Source of the DNA: Gonatopus flavifemur
Taxonomy: Eukaryota > Arthropoda > Insecta > Hymenoptera > Dryinidae
DNA: 64,000 nucleotides
Direction of reading: 5' to 3'
Assembly: GCA_018340375.1 (NCBI GenBank)
Contig: JAFFJZ010000012.1
Location: forward strand, 6,696,001 to 6,760,000
Shown: positions 1 through 8,963 of the stretch, piece by piece
Layout of the letters: the number at the start of each line of letters is the position of its first letter
Numbering within the stretch: position 1 is the stretch's first letter
Notes under the pieces: model-generated
Seen by the model: the letters and a program-made list of their open reading frames with translations, nothing else
What the model was told of the DNA's origin: nothing
Databases searched by the model: none
Program-made: the position numbers and the translations under genes

Positions 1-3
1 TCT

Positions 4-737
4 GCATGTATAAAGATTCAGAGTATTTTCAGTGTTTGTTACAGCGATAATGGTATGAAAATTGACCGGACCTCAAGGAATTTTATTCCCCATACAGTCA
101 GGGGTAACCCTCAAAGCCAATAGAACCACACATGTCAATGACACTTGGAATCAACACCTGTCAGTGTGTTAAATCCCAGTTTTTTAGGATTTTCTTCGAA
201 AATTTTGTGTCGCGCGAATGTTCGACTAAATATTCCAATGAATTGAACGGGGTTTCACTCAATATTGGTCAAACTAATTATCAGATAAGTTAGAATTCCC
301 ATATAAACATTTATTTATTTATTTATTCAACGGGCAATAACGCCCTTTAGTGACCAAATTATTGATACAATACAGTGAAAATTTAACAAATAAAATAAAA
401 ATCAAAAAAAAAAAAAAGTATAAAAAAGAAATCATATAAAGTGAACAGACGGATTACAAAAAGACATAGTACAAAATATAACATCCTGTACAGGATAAAT
501 AACGAGTATAAGAATAACATAAACATATATATTTCAGCATGTATCGAGATTTAGAGTGTTTTCAGTGTTTGTTACAGCTATATTGGTATGAAAATTGACC
601 GGACCTCAAGAAATTTCATTCCTCATATAGTCAGGGATCACCCTCGAAGCCAATAGAGCGACGCGTGTCAATGACACTTGGAATTAACACCTATCAATGG
701 GTCAGACCCAAGCTCTTTAGGATTCTCTTCAAATTTC
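4..737. repeat. Direct repeat pair, about 200 bp each, 533 bp apart
   Basis: The segment at about 4-205 recurs at about 537-737 in the same orientation, roughly 85% alike by eye. Shared landmarks are the phrase TTGTTACAGC, a block ending in ACCGGACCTCAAG, and CAATGACACTTGGAAT. The interval (about 300-536) is AT-rich, has an ATTT run at its left edge and an A-run near 400-415, and carries a small GGGCAATAACGCCC palindrome. The spacing suggests a tandem duplication of a longer unit or two copies of one dispersed repeat. No terminal repeats or target duplication were found. Confidence 0.7.
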
Positions 738-762
738 CGTTGGTGATTCAGTCTGTAATTTT

Positions 763-1138
763 TAGGGGTGTGCGAGTAGTGATTTTTTCGAACCGAGTCG
801 AATCGCTCAGAGTACTCGAAAATTTTTCGAGTATTTGGTAGATTTTCGAGTGCCCGAAAAGTATGTAATATATATGAATATGAATATAATCTATATGTGA
901 TAGTGGATAACGGTCCCTTATGTTCTCTAAGAATATTCTACCCTTTGTAAATGATGATTCATGATGATTCTAAGAGAATCGACGAATTACTCGAAGAATC
1001 TCGAATAGCTTGAAAATTTCGAGTAGTACAAATTACTTAGGGGTGTGTGAGTAGTGATTTTCTCGAGTCGAATAATTGAAGTTTCGATTCGACTCGACTC
1101 GAGAATACTCGAAAATTTCGAGTACTCGCACACACCTA
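763..1138. mobile_element. Non-autonomous hAT-type element, 376 bp
   Basis: The left end reads TAGGGGTGTGCGAGTAG and the right end is its inverted counterpart, finishing CGCACACACCTA. The 8 bp before it (755-762) and after it (1139-1146) are both GTAATTTT, an exact duplication of the length produced by hAT transposases. The inside is full of CTCGAGT and CGAAAATTTCGAG palindromes. A second internal copy of the terminal motif sits at 1038-1055. There is no coding capacity. Confidence 0.85.
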
Positions 1139-1213
1139 GTAATTTTCTTATTCTTGTTTTTACACCTGTCATAAAGTCCATTGGGTACTCAATTGACCTC
1201 CGGATTTTTCTTA

Positions 1214-1419
1214 TACGGATTTCTTATAATTCGCTATGATAGCTAAGAATATCGCTGTGGTGGCTAATTCATGTGTTTGATATTTGGATAGCCAAAAATA
1301 TTGCTGCAGTAGCTAAATTTTAGCTATCATAGCAATCACTTTTGTTGCCAAAGCTCGAAAATACCTGTCATAGCTAATTCTTAGCTATTCAAGTATCAAC
1401 CACATCATTCTTTTCCGTG
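1214..1419. mobile_element. CACGG-end MITE with GCTGT-type internal repeats
   Basis: The right end is TTTTCCGTG followed by TA (1420-1421). The left end is a degraded TACGGATTT preceded by TA (1212-1213), giving a 2-bp TA duplication. The interior is built of short alternating TAGCT / AGCTA and GCTGTNNTGGC words. It closely resembles the element at 60095-60295: both carry ATTTTAGCT, TTGTTGCCA-like and ATATCAACCACAT-type phrases in the same order. Confidence 0.7.
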
Positions 1420-1606
1420 TATCTCGACATACACCAACCTTTTGGCCTCGATTCACATTTTGAAAGGGATGAATCATGAGATATATCAATTCAAGTTCCA
1501 ATCTACAAAGTTGTTTTCTTGGCATGAAATCTTTGAAGATTTCCAACAATATTCAGAATCTTTTCCAATTACTACGGCTTTTAATGTTCTATATGAAGAT
1601 CTTTGA

Positions 1607-2206
1607 GGGGAGGTTTTCATCTAGCGACCCCAAAATAAGATGATTTTCTCGAATTTTTATTTCAATTGAAGGAAGGAAATAAAGAACTCGGGGGTTTTTA
1701 CACCTATTAATTGAGTCTTTGAGTACATAAAAAAATTTTTTTCAGTGAAAAATTATGCCATGGGAATTGTTGATACGTGTTGAAACATAACCACCTAAAA
1801 ATGAAAAGTCCAAAATTGAAAAGTGACAAACATGCAAACTTTTGGTAGCGTTTTTTCACCTATTTTTCATTCTTTGAAGTGCTATAAAGAAAAAAAGGCA
1901 AATGTCATCTTCATTTAGGTTGATCCTTCTATACATTCAATCAGCTTCAAAATAAGAAAAAAAACAGCGATCTGTTCAGTAGTTTTTGAAATATCGTGGA
2001 GCCAAACTTGAAAAACATGGTTTCGAGAAAAACGCCCTTGAAGTTCCGGGATATGAATCCTTTGACTTGAGAAAATTTTTTTCATGCACGTTAAGACCCA
2101 TTTAATGAGTTTCAAATAACTGGAGTTCTTAATTTACTTTCTTCTTGAGAAAAAAAAATTCGAGAAAATCACCTTATTTCGGAATTTGCTTGATGACAAC
2201 CTCCCC
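1607..2206. mobile_element. MITE with GGGGAGGTT ends and TTGA duplication, 600 bp (copy A)
   Basis: The terminal inverted repeats begin GGGGAGGTTTTCATC on the left and, inverted, GGGGAGGTTGTCATC on the right. They continue into a shared GATTTTCTCGAATT block. TTGA occurs immediately outside both ends (1603-1606 and 2207-2210). A second copy lies at 44190-44865 in the opposite orientation and shares interior landmarks, such as the run around GAGCCAAACTTG. A 4-bp TTRA duplication would suit TTAA-targeting families, but no transposase is present to classify it. Confidence 0.75.
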
Positions 2207-2577
2207 TTGAATAAATGTATTTTGATTTTCAAAAATCCCATGTTCATTATTTCTAAGGATAACTTGAACTTTCCTCTAATATTTATATAATATTTATTTG
2301 ATTACGAATGAAAAAAATGAAATGATATTTGAATGTCACTAGGGTTTTGTTTCAAAATAACTTCCAAATCTCTTCAAACCTCAATGTTCTTATTGCGGGA
2401 TTGCTTGCAGAAAAAATTTGAGCTCGGAATGGGGGGAAGACTCGCGAGCGAGAAACTGGGGAAGTTTCTTATTGCGGGGTTTTACTGTATTTTAGAGCAA
2501 TCTTACACGAAAAATTCGGCTAATGTACCGGTGCTAGTGTCTCCTAAATGAAGGATCAAACAATCAGTCAACGTTAA

Positions 2578-2671
2578 GAGGATACCAGCGTTTATCATCT
2601 GAGTACATTGGTTACAAGAAGATAAACCTATACGATAGAAAGAGAGACCCGAAGCAAACGCTGGTATCCTG
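2578..2671. mobile_element. 94-bp MITE flanked by TTAA
   Basis: An AGGATACCAGCGTTT terminal repeat at the left is matched exactly by its inverse at the right. TTAA flanks both sides (2574-2577 and 2672-2675). Short TIRs with a TTAA duplication are typical of piggyBac and Kolobok derivatives. The internal 60 bp is unremarkable. Classification is inference from the flank only. Confidence 0.6.
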
Positions 2672-2728
2672 TTAAGACGTCAGCAAAGAATCAATTTCGA
2701 ATTTTGCGTGTCATTGAATGAATAAAAC

Positions 2729-2874
2729 CAGGAACTGGAACGTTATTCACTTACGTTACTCATTATATTTAAAATGTATATAATAATATATATATATTGT
2801 ACACAAATTATATATTTATTGTACAGATCTTATATATAATGAGTAACGTAAGTGAATAACGTTCCAGTCCTTGG
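2729..2874. mobile_element. 146-bp hairpin MITE, hAT-like
   Basis: About 38-bp terminal inverted repeats start CAGGAACTGG and CCAAGGACTGG and then share ATTCACTTACG. They enclose an AT-only core with TATATA runs. ATAAAAC is present on both sides (2722-2728 and 2875-2881), and the eighth base differs (C versus T). A 7-8-bp duplication plus a CAG end points to hAT. Confidence 0.65.
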
Positions 2875-3142
2875 ATAAAACTAAGTAAACCATTGAAAAT
2901 TGTAATACAAATTCTATTTTTCCGTTATATTTCCAAGGGATTAATCAGTTCTCTTCATTGGATGATGCGCAAAATGACTCTTATCGTATTAATGGTGGCT
3001 AGTGAAAAGCAGCCGGTTGTCCGATCCCTGATTTGAGGATTCCTAGTTTGCCTAGTGTCCCGAATAAACATGGACGCGAATTTCAATATCCCGATCGTTC
3101 ATAGCCTCGAAAACTTCGTTCAAGTTTTTCTTGTAGAACCCA

Positions 3143-4484
3143 CACGGAAAAAAATAATCTGCCCATTCAACCACAATAGTAATTATTTTTACCACAAATT
3201 GGACTAAAATTTGGGACAGGTACAAAGCTTAGTAACGTATAATACAAGCTTCACATATAATATAAAGCAAAACGATATATTTGTAACCAGATCACCAGTA
3301 ACACTTGAAACATATTGTGGTAAAGTATACCACAAAAATTGAGTTGGATGTATCCAGATATTGTCACAGTGTTTAGTACACATTTGAAGTAGAAATTACC
3401 ACAAATTTTTGATGAACATGAAAAAAATTTTTTCCTAACTTCTTACCGTACTCACTGTCGGTAAGTATTTAGGATAACATAGGTTAGGATTTAGGATGTT
3501 ATGCTTTTCTCTATTCGAGAAATTTTCATTCCTTGGAGAGATTCGAAACCAGCCTACCTAACCTATCACCTACCTAAAGAACCGATCCCAACAGTTTGAG
3601 CTAACACGCGATACGATTATATAGTAGATAACTGTCACTTATGGTCATAATGTTACAACGTCTGATATATTATAAAAACATTTAATGTATTATAACTGAG
3701 GATGGTACATGTATCAACGTTTTCAGCATATATTAATTCGTTTTATTGATTGATGTGAGCATTTTTCAGGAGTTCATTGTTCACTCGAGCGAAATTATTA
3801 ATATATTTATAAATGTTTTCTTTTTATCATATACCTTTATACAAGCTGATTTATAATTTAGTTCATGGACTGAAGTTGAATGAAATCAAATAAATTTCTT
3901 AGTTGATAAATGTCTATTAGATTCGATATCAAATACAATATTTATTTCCATAAATTGAGGAATGTTTTAAAACATCTCACATTAATACTTCGCGTTACTG
4001 AACTCATTTCACTGCACGAATTCATTTCACTCACTTCATTTCACTTCAACTCACTTAATTCGATGTTTCTTCTTCGCATTAAATTTGTATATTAATTGAA
4101 AGCACTGCAATTACTTCGATACGAGGAATGGTTGTATACAGACCCATCTGTAACCTAACCTCTCACAAGACTGTCAGCGGAAGACATTTCAACTCAAATT
4201 TTGTGGTAAAAACAACAGCAGTCAATAGTGGGGTCAATGAAATGATGGGATACCTATAACTATCTTTTAGGTAGTGATTGCAACTTTTCAATTGAATAGC
4301 ATTTAATACTGAAAATGTAACATTTATTGGAAGTGTATTACTGCAATATATAAAAAGCACTTATCTTTCTTCAGGTAAATGATACTCCAAATCCATGTAG
4401 AAATAAGGATTATTGGAATACATTCAACCATAATCAATTCACCACAAACTTATTGTCACAGAAATTTGGCAATTTTTTTCCGTG
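3143..4484. mobile_element. Long CACGG-end element, 1.34 kb
   Basis: The left end CACGGAAAAAAAT and right end ATTTTTTTCCGTG are perfect inverted repeats, with CA duplicated at both sides (3141-3142 and 4485-4486). Copies of ACCACAA and TTGTGGT lie near both ends, like subterminal repeats. No reading frame of convincing length or composition occurs inside. It is the longest clean member of the CAC-ended group here, and so the best candidate for a deletion derivative of an autonomous element. Confidence 0.6.
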
Positions 4485-4593
4485 CAAAAGGAATTGGGAA
4501 CTATTCTACAATTGAACGTTGTCGGGATAATGAACGTGCACTATCAATAGTTTTTTTATAGAAAATTTGTCGAGTTTTATATTGGATTTTATA

Positions 4594-4801
4594 AAGTTCC
4601 GATACGAAGCTGAAACTGGCAGCCGATTGTTGTAACTTTTGACTAAATGTTGTCGAAGCTTTTTTCATATTAGAAAGCGATTGAGCAGCCTTCCACTGCA
4701 TTTTTCAGATGCTTGAACTCTTAATAAAAATTTTGTGTAAAAAGTTACAACAATCGGCTGTTATTTCTATGACTGCCAGTTTCAGCTTCATAGTTCCGAT
4801 C
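4594..4801. repeat. Imperfect hairpin repeat
   Basis: Arms at about 4594-4640 and 4740-4801 pair across a spacer of about 100 bp. Both arms contain GCTGAAACTGGCAG and CCGATTGTTGTAAC. The right arm has about 12 extra bases between these two blocks. It is probably a decayed MITE, and no flanking duplication was recognised. Confidence 0.6.
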
Positions 4802-4819
4802 GAAATGTCGGTAGTACTC

Positions 4820-4988
4820 CACGGAGAGGAAATTTTTAGCTGTATGAGCCAAATTTGGACACAGGACAACTAATTTCTTCGCAACATGAGCTAAAATTTA
4901 GCTAAACATTTGCTGCAACAGCTGCAATTCAACTATGGAGCCTAACAAGAATCGCTGTCCATCTCACAGTTGATTACTTTTTTCCGTG
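4820..4988. mobile_element. CACGG-end MITE, 169 bp, flanks not matching
   Basis: It runs from CACGGAGAGGAAATTT to TTTTTTCCGTG and has GCTGCAACAGC and TAGCT-type words inside, like the copies at 1214 and 60095. The flanking dinucleotides differ (TC and TA), so either the flank has mutated or one end belongs to another copy. Confidence 0.5.
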
Positions 4989-5055
4989 TATCGATCGCTC
5001 ATCACCATCGATTCGTATTCCGTTCTGTTAATTCAAAGGCTCCCGTCCATTCATG

Positions 5056-5310
5056 CACGGAAAAAAATGACCACGTAAGAATTACATGAAAAGTGAGGTT
5101 ATAATTACGGTGTGGATTTCATGTAGAATTTACTCCAGAGTCCTGTTGGATTTACATTGTTATCATGGCAACACGCCTGCCGTTTACTTCAGTAGCAATG
5201 TACACATAACATTGGTCCCAATGTGAAATTTACTCCAATTGCATGCACTTCAGCAGTTATGTCAAAATAACAACAACCAATGCAAAATTCACCCGTCATT
5301 TTTTTCCGTG
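5056..5310. mobile_element. CACGG-end MITE with AATTACATG internal repeats, 255 bp
   Basis: The ends are CACGGAAAAAAATGACC and, inverted, CACGGAAAAAAATGACG. TG is duplicated at 5054-5055 and 5311-5312. The interior has several variants of AATTTACTCCA and ATTACATG rather than GCTGT words. It therefore shares termini but not internal repeats with neighbouring copies. Confidence 0.8.
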
Positions 5311-5660
5311 TGGAGCGGAAAAACGCAGCGCAAAACTTTCTCTCACAATTATAACTGTGACCGCTCCATAGTTACTTTTCCATTTTCTTCTATAAGTGCC
5401 CGATACAAGGCGCCAATTTCCAAATTCATCACTTCGTTCTATTGAATATAAATAAATCTTTTAGTTACTTCCAAATCAAATAAATGTATAAATATTCATT
5501 ATATCCTTGAAAATACTCAAAAGTTTCATTAGAAAAATCAAAAGCATCCAAGTTCCGATACGTTTTATTGTTTCATCAAATAATAATCCTGAGTATTCGG
5601 TACTGAGAGATTTCTCCATGATTGTATGAACATTCAATTCGAAACTTCGGAATTTCAATA

Positions 5661-5853
5661 CACGCAGAGAAAAATTCTTGCTGAAGAAGTGATTCCGAGA
5701 AATCTCCTTTGCTAAATTAGCAAAAAGGTCGCTGTTACAGCAAAAATATTGCTATTTTAGCAAGATTTTTGCTAATCCCGCAACAAGTTTCGCCATATCA
5801 GTAAAACGAATTTTCGAAGTTTGCTGTTTCAGCAACTTTTTTTTCTCTGAGTG
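5661..5853. mobile_element. CACGCAGAG-end MITE, 193 bp
   Basis: It runs from CACGCAGAGAAAAATTC to TTTTCTCTGAGTG, with TA duplicated outside both ends (5659-5660 and 5854-5855). Interior words are TTGCTAAATTAGCAAAA, GCTGTTACAGC and TTTAGCAAG. A sister copy is at 51834-52140 and has the same ends plus about 110 bp of extra internal sequence. Confidence 0.8.
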
Positions 5854-5855
5854 TA

Positions 5856-6493
5856 GTGAAGATATGTATTTCATCATCTGTTTGCGGATCTCAACCTCAA
5901 AATCTGGGGTTCTTGAGGGTATACTAGCGCTGAAACGCTAGCTATTTAGCATCGTCCAGTGAGATTTGAAAATTACAGAATAAATTACTGAACAAATAAA
6001 AAGGATCTTCAGAAACTCAATTTGAACGAATTTATTGAATACTTTGCAAATAAATCGGCTAATATAAAATGATTCTAGCGTCTTGGTGCTAATATCTCCT
6101 CACGTTCCTCGTCCTGGTTTGTTGTGTTTGCAGGCGAGAACTCTACCTATCATCACCTTTGTAATAATTATCCTAGAAATTTTCCAGATTATCACGAGGT
6201 TTCACCAGGTCTTGAAAATTCTTCACCATAGTTTTGCGAGACCTTGGAAACCATAGAGGATAATTAGATTGGTTTCTACGATAGATTCAGGTTTTGCTAC
6301 CTATGAAGCAAGGAATACAGAACAAGGCTGGAATTTCAAATCTCAGGAGAGCTCCTAAAGATTTCAAAAATGGGTAGAAGAAATAAAATGAACTGTCATT
6401 GATCTCCTAAATTTCAAATTTAGATCGATGTTTTACCGAAATCTATAAAAATTAGATAGTGTTTTTTGAATGAAAACAGGATCGATCCTGGTA
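5856..6493. other. Unassigned AT-rich interval
   Basis: No transposon ends, RNA gene or credible reading frame were recognised. Short self-similar phrases about GAGACCTTGG and CACCAGGTCTTG hint at an old, decayed repeat near 6190-6250. Confidence 0.4.
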
Positions 6494-6735
6494 CAGGGCT
6501 GAGATGGGCGATGTTTGCAATAACGATGTAGCGATATTTCACGATTTCGATATGTTTTATAGAAACTTTGTCGAATTTATATTGAATTTTTATAAAACAT
6601 CGATAAAAACTTCATAAAAATTTTATATAAAATATCGGTATGTTTTTATATCTAGTTTTTATCGAATTTCATACAATACCAATAGGAACTAGATCTTTGT
6701 TTTTATATATAAAACATCGCCCATCTTCAGGGCTG
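6494..6735. mobile_element. MITE with GATGGGCGATGTTT ends
   Basis: The left end CAGGGCTGAGATGGGCGATG and the right end (inverted CAGCCCTGAAGATGGGCG) form terminal inverted repeats around an AT-rich core that mentions TATCG and CGATA repeatedly. The CAG start is hAT-like, but the 8-bp flanks do not match convincingly, so the class is left open. Confidence 0.5.
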
Positions 6736-7300
6736 CCATCTACAAACGCATCAATTTAGGACAAAGACCTCAAAACCCCATCAGTTTGAAATCCAGACAT
6801 ATTCCCAGATAAGAATTGACAAATGGCCTACGCTTAGCCTGACCTTGCCCCAATTTTGACTTATATAGGGCTAGAAACAATCACAAGAAATGGTCGAAGC
6901 TTGGTGAAAGCTTGGGATGATAATCTCGTGCCAGGTTTGGCACCCATGATTGAACCAAAAAACAATACTAAGCATGGCCCAAGGTATCATGACATATGTA
7001 TTCTGAGTGTTTTCGAGCTTGGCTTATATGACCTGGCCCAAGTGGTGTATACAAACTTTTGCCAAGCTTCAACCTGGTTCTTCATACTTCTCAGAGGAAA
7101 AAAATACATCATTCTTCATCACATTCCATTTGTGACATGAAGAATCATTATTTATCATAACAATAAATAATATTGGTACAACTCTGCGATAATTACAAGC
7201 ATGGAGATGCGGTATAGGTTCTCAATTGGCCCAATATTGGTTCACCATGGTTGGCAGTTGGATGTTTTGTCAAGCTTCAACTACTTTTTGTGATGTAATA

Positions 7301-8582
7301 GGTGTATAACTTTGCTTCCGCCGTTTTTTTCCGAAATTCGAGGCTTTATTGTAAAAAACTGGTTATATATTTATGATTCAAAGTATTGTCCACCGCTGGC
7401 CACTACTTTCTTCCATCTTTCGGGCAGCATACGAATCCCGCGTTGAAAAAACTGGTTATCTTTTGAAGCGATCCACGAATCGATCCAATTCTTTACTTCT
7501 TCATAAGACCGGAAGTGTTGGTCAGCTAGGCCGTGTGCCATTGATCGAAACAAGTGATAGTCCGAGGGAGCAACGTCTGGAGAATACGGCGGGTGGGGTA
7601 GGACTTCCCATTTCAAAGTTTCCAAGTATGTCTTGACCACTTTCGCAACATGGGGTCGAGCATTGTCATGCTGTAACATCACTTTATCATGTCTCTCGTT
7701 GTATTGCGGCCGTTTGTCTTCCAATGCTCGGTTCAAACGCATTAATTGCGTTCGATAACGGTCGCCTGTGATTGTTTCAGTCAGTCTTAACAACTCATAA
7801 TACACTACGCCGAGCTGGTCCCACCAAATACCGAGCATAACCTTGGAACCGTGAATATTCGGTTTGGCCGTTGACGTGGAAACATGGCCGGGATATCCCC
7901 ATGATTTTCTGCGCTTGGGATTATCGTAATGAACCCATTTTTCGTCCCCAGTCATAATGCGATGCAGAAATCCCTTCCGTCTTTGCCTTGCAAGCAGCTG
8001 TTCACAAACACACAAACGCCGTTCAACATCTCTCGGCTTCAACTCGTACGGCACCCAATTTCCTTGTTTCTGAATCATTCCCATGACTTTCAGGCGTTTT
8101 GAAATGGCTGGTTGCGTCACTCCCAATGATCTTGCCAATTCTTGTTGCGTTTGACACGAGTCTTGATCAAGCAATGCCTCCAATTCTGCATCTTAGAAAA
8201 CCTTCTCTCTTCCCCCGCCATGCTGGTCTTCGACGTTAAAATCACCGTTCTTGAAACGTTGAAACCTCCTCTCGGCACGTTCTTTCACTAATAGCGGCCT
8301 CACCATAGGTATTTGAGAGCATTCGATGAACCTCAGACGCAGATTTCTTCATATTAAAGCAGAAAATTCAAACCTCCCGCAAATGACGAGGATTTGGTTC
8401 GTAAGCTGACATGTTTAATCGAGAATAACTTTATGATGCAGACACAAATCGACTAATATTTCGATGGCGTTATGTTTGCAAATACCTAAGCTTATTGTAT
8501 GAGATCTATGATCTATTTATTTCAACTACCACTTACCGCTACAGCCATCTATTGCAAAACGGCGGAAGCAAAGTTATACACC
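7301..8582 (-). mobile_element. Mariner element, 1.28 kb, inactive
   Basis: The terminal inverted repeats match over about 27 bp: GGTGTATAACTTTGCTTCCG on the left, with its inverse on the right. TA precedes the left end (7299-7300), and the right flank reads TC, probably a mutated TA. The length is right for a full mariner. The single gene inside runs on the minus strand and is broken (next entry). Because both ends and most of the gene survive, the copy is not very old. Confidence 0.9.
7371..8412 (-). pseudogene. Mariner transposase pseudogene (Mos1-like, DD34D)
   Basis: The transposase would cut and paste its own element at TA sites. An uninterrupted frame from about 8183 down to the stop at 7371-7373 covers 270 codons, the C-terminal three quarters of a roughly 345-residue family protein. 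Visible motifs are a helix-turn-helix segment (about residues 18-33 of this frame), WVPYEL at 43-48, the first catalytic Asp in TGDE (80), the second in HDN (173) and the third in APSD (208). There are exactly 34 residues between the last two, after YSPDVAP. The expected ATG is at 8410-8412, but codon 15 is TGA (8368-8370), and frameshifts plus a TAA sit just upstream of the intact part. The catalytic triad is intact and the N-terminal DNA-binding half is destroyed. Resemblance is to the mauritiana-type mariners widespread in ants and bees. There is no sign of host use. Confidence 0.9.
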
Positions 8583-8963
8583 TCATATTTCCTATGAAAC
8601 GTTCTCAAATAACAAATGGTTTTATATTGGGCCGATATTGGTTCGCCATGCTTGGCAGCTCAACGTTTCTCCAAGCCCGAGCCACTTGTTGTATTGGCAT
8701 TTCTTATGAAACATGGTATTCGTTTTCGAAAAACGAATGGTTTCATACTCTACTAGTTGTCATATTGGCATTTCCTATGAAACCCGGTGTGCATTCTGAA
8801 ATAGCCAACGGGTGTATATTGAATCAGTATTGGTTGGCAATGTTCCGCAGTCCAATATTTTGCCAAGCTTGAGCCACTTGTCAGTATTGGCTTTTCTTAA
8901 CTGGGTTGTGAAATATTTTCACTATTCTACTTTTATGAGGCAGTTGAAATATATCCGAACAAT

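Larger units (their letters stand above)
6740..8960. repeat. Degenerate GGCCCAATATTGG-type repeat, split by a mariner
   Basis: Both sides of the mariner at 7301-8582 carry variants of one phrase: TATTGGTTCRCCATG(C/G)TTGGCAG. They occur at about 7215-7260, 8625-8660 and, more diverged, 8820-8860, each followed by CAAGCTT- or CAAGC-like words. Phrases beginning TATGAAAC recur near 8592, 8704 and 8776. The mariner therefore inserted into an older repetitive element whose outer ends I could not fix. A related style of internal repeat is seen in the element at 49922-50868. Confidence 0.5.

Noticed and set aside
4..737. Long terminal repeats of a retrotransposon
   Set aside because: The 200-bp direct repeats lack TG...CA ends, flanking duplications, a primer-binding site and any pol-like coding sequence in the short interval.
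8495..8872. 125-codon plus-strand open frame
   Set aside because: It runs across the mariner right end into a degenerate internal repeat. Its product reflects the repeat phrases.
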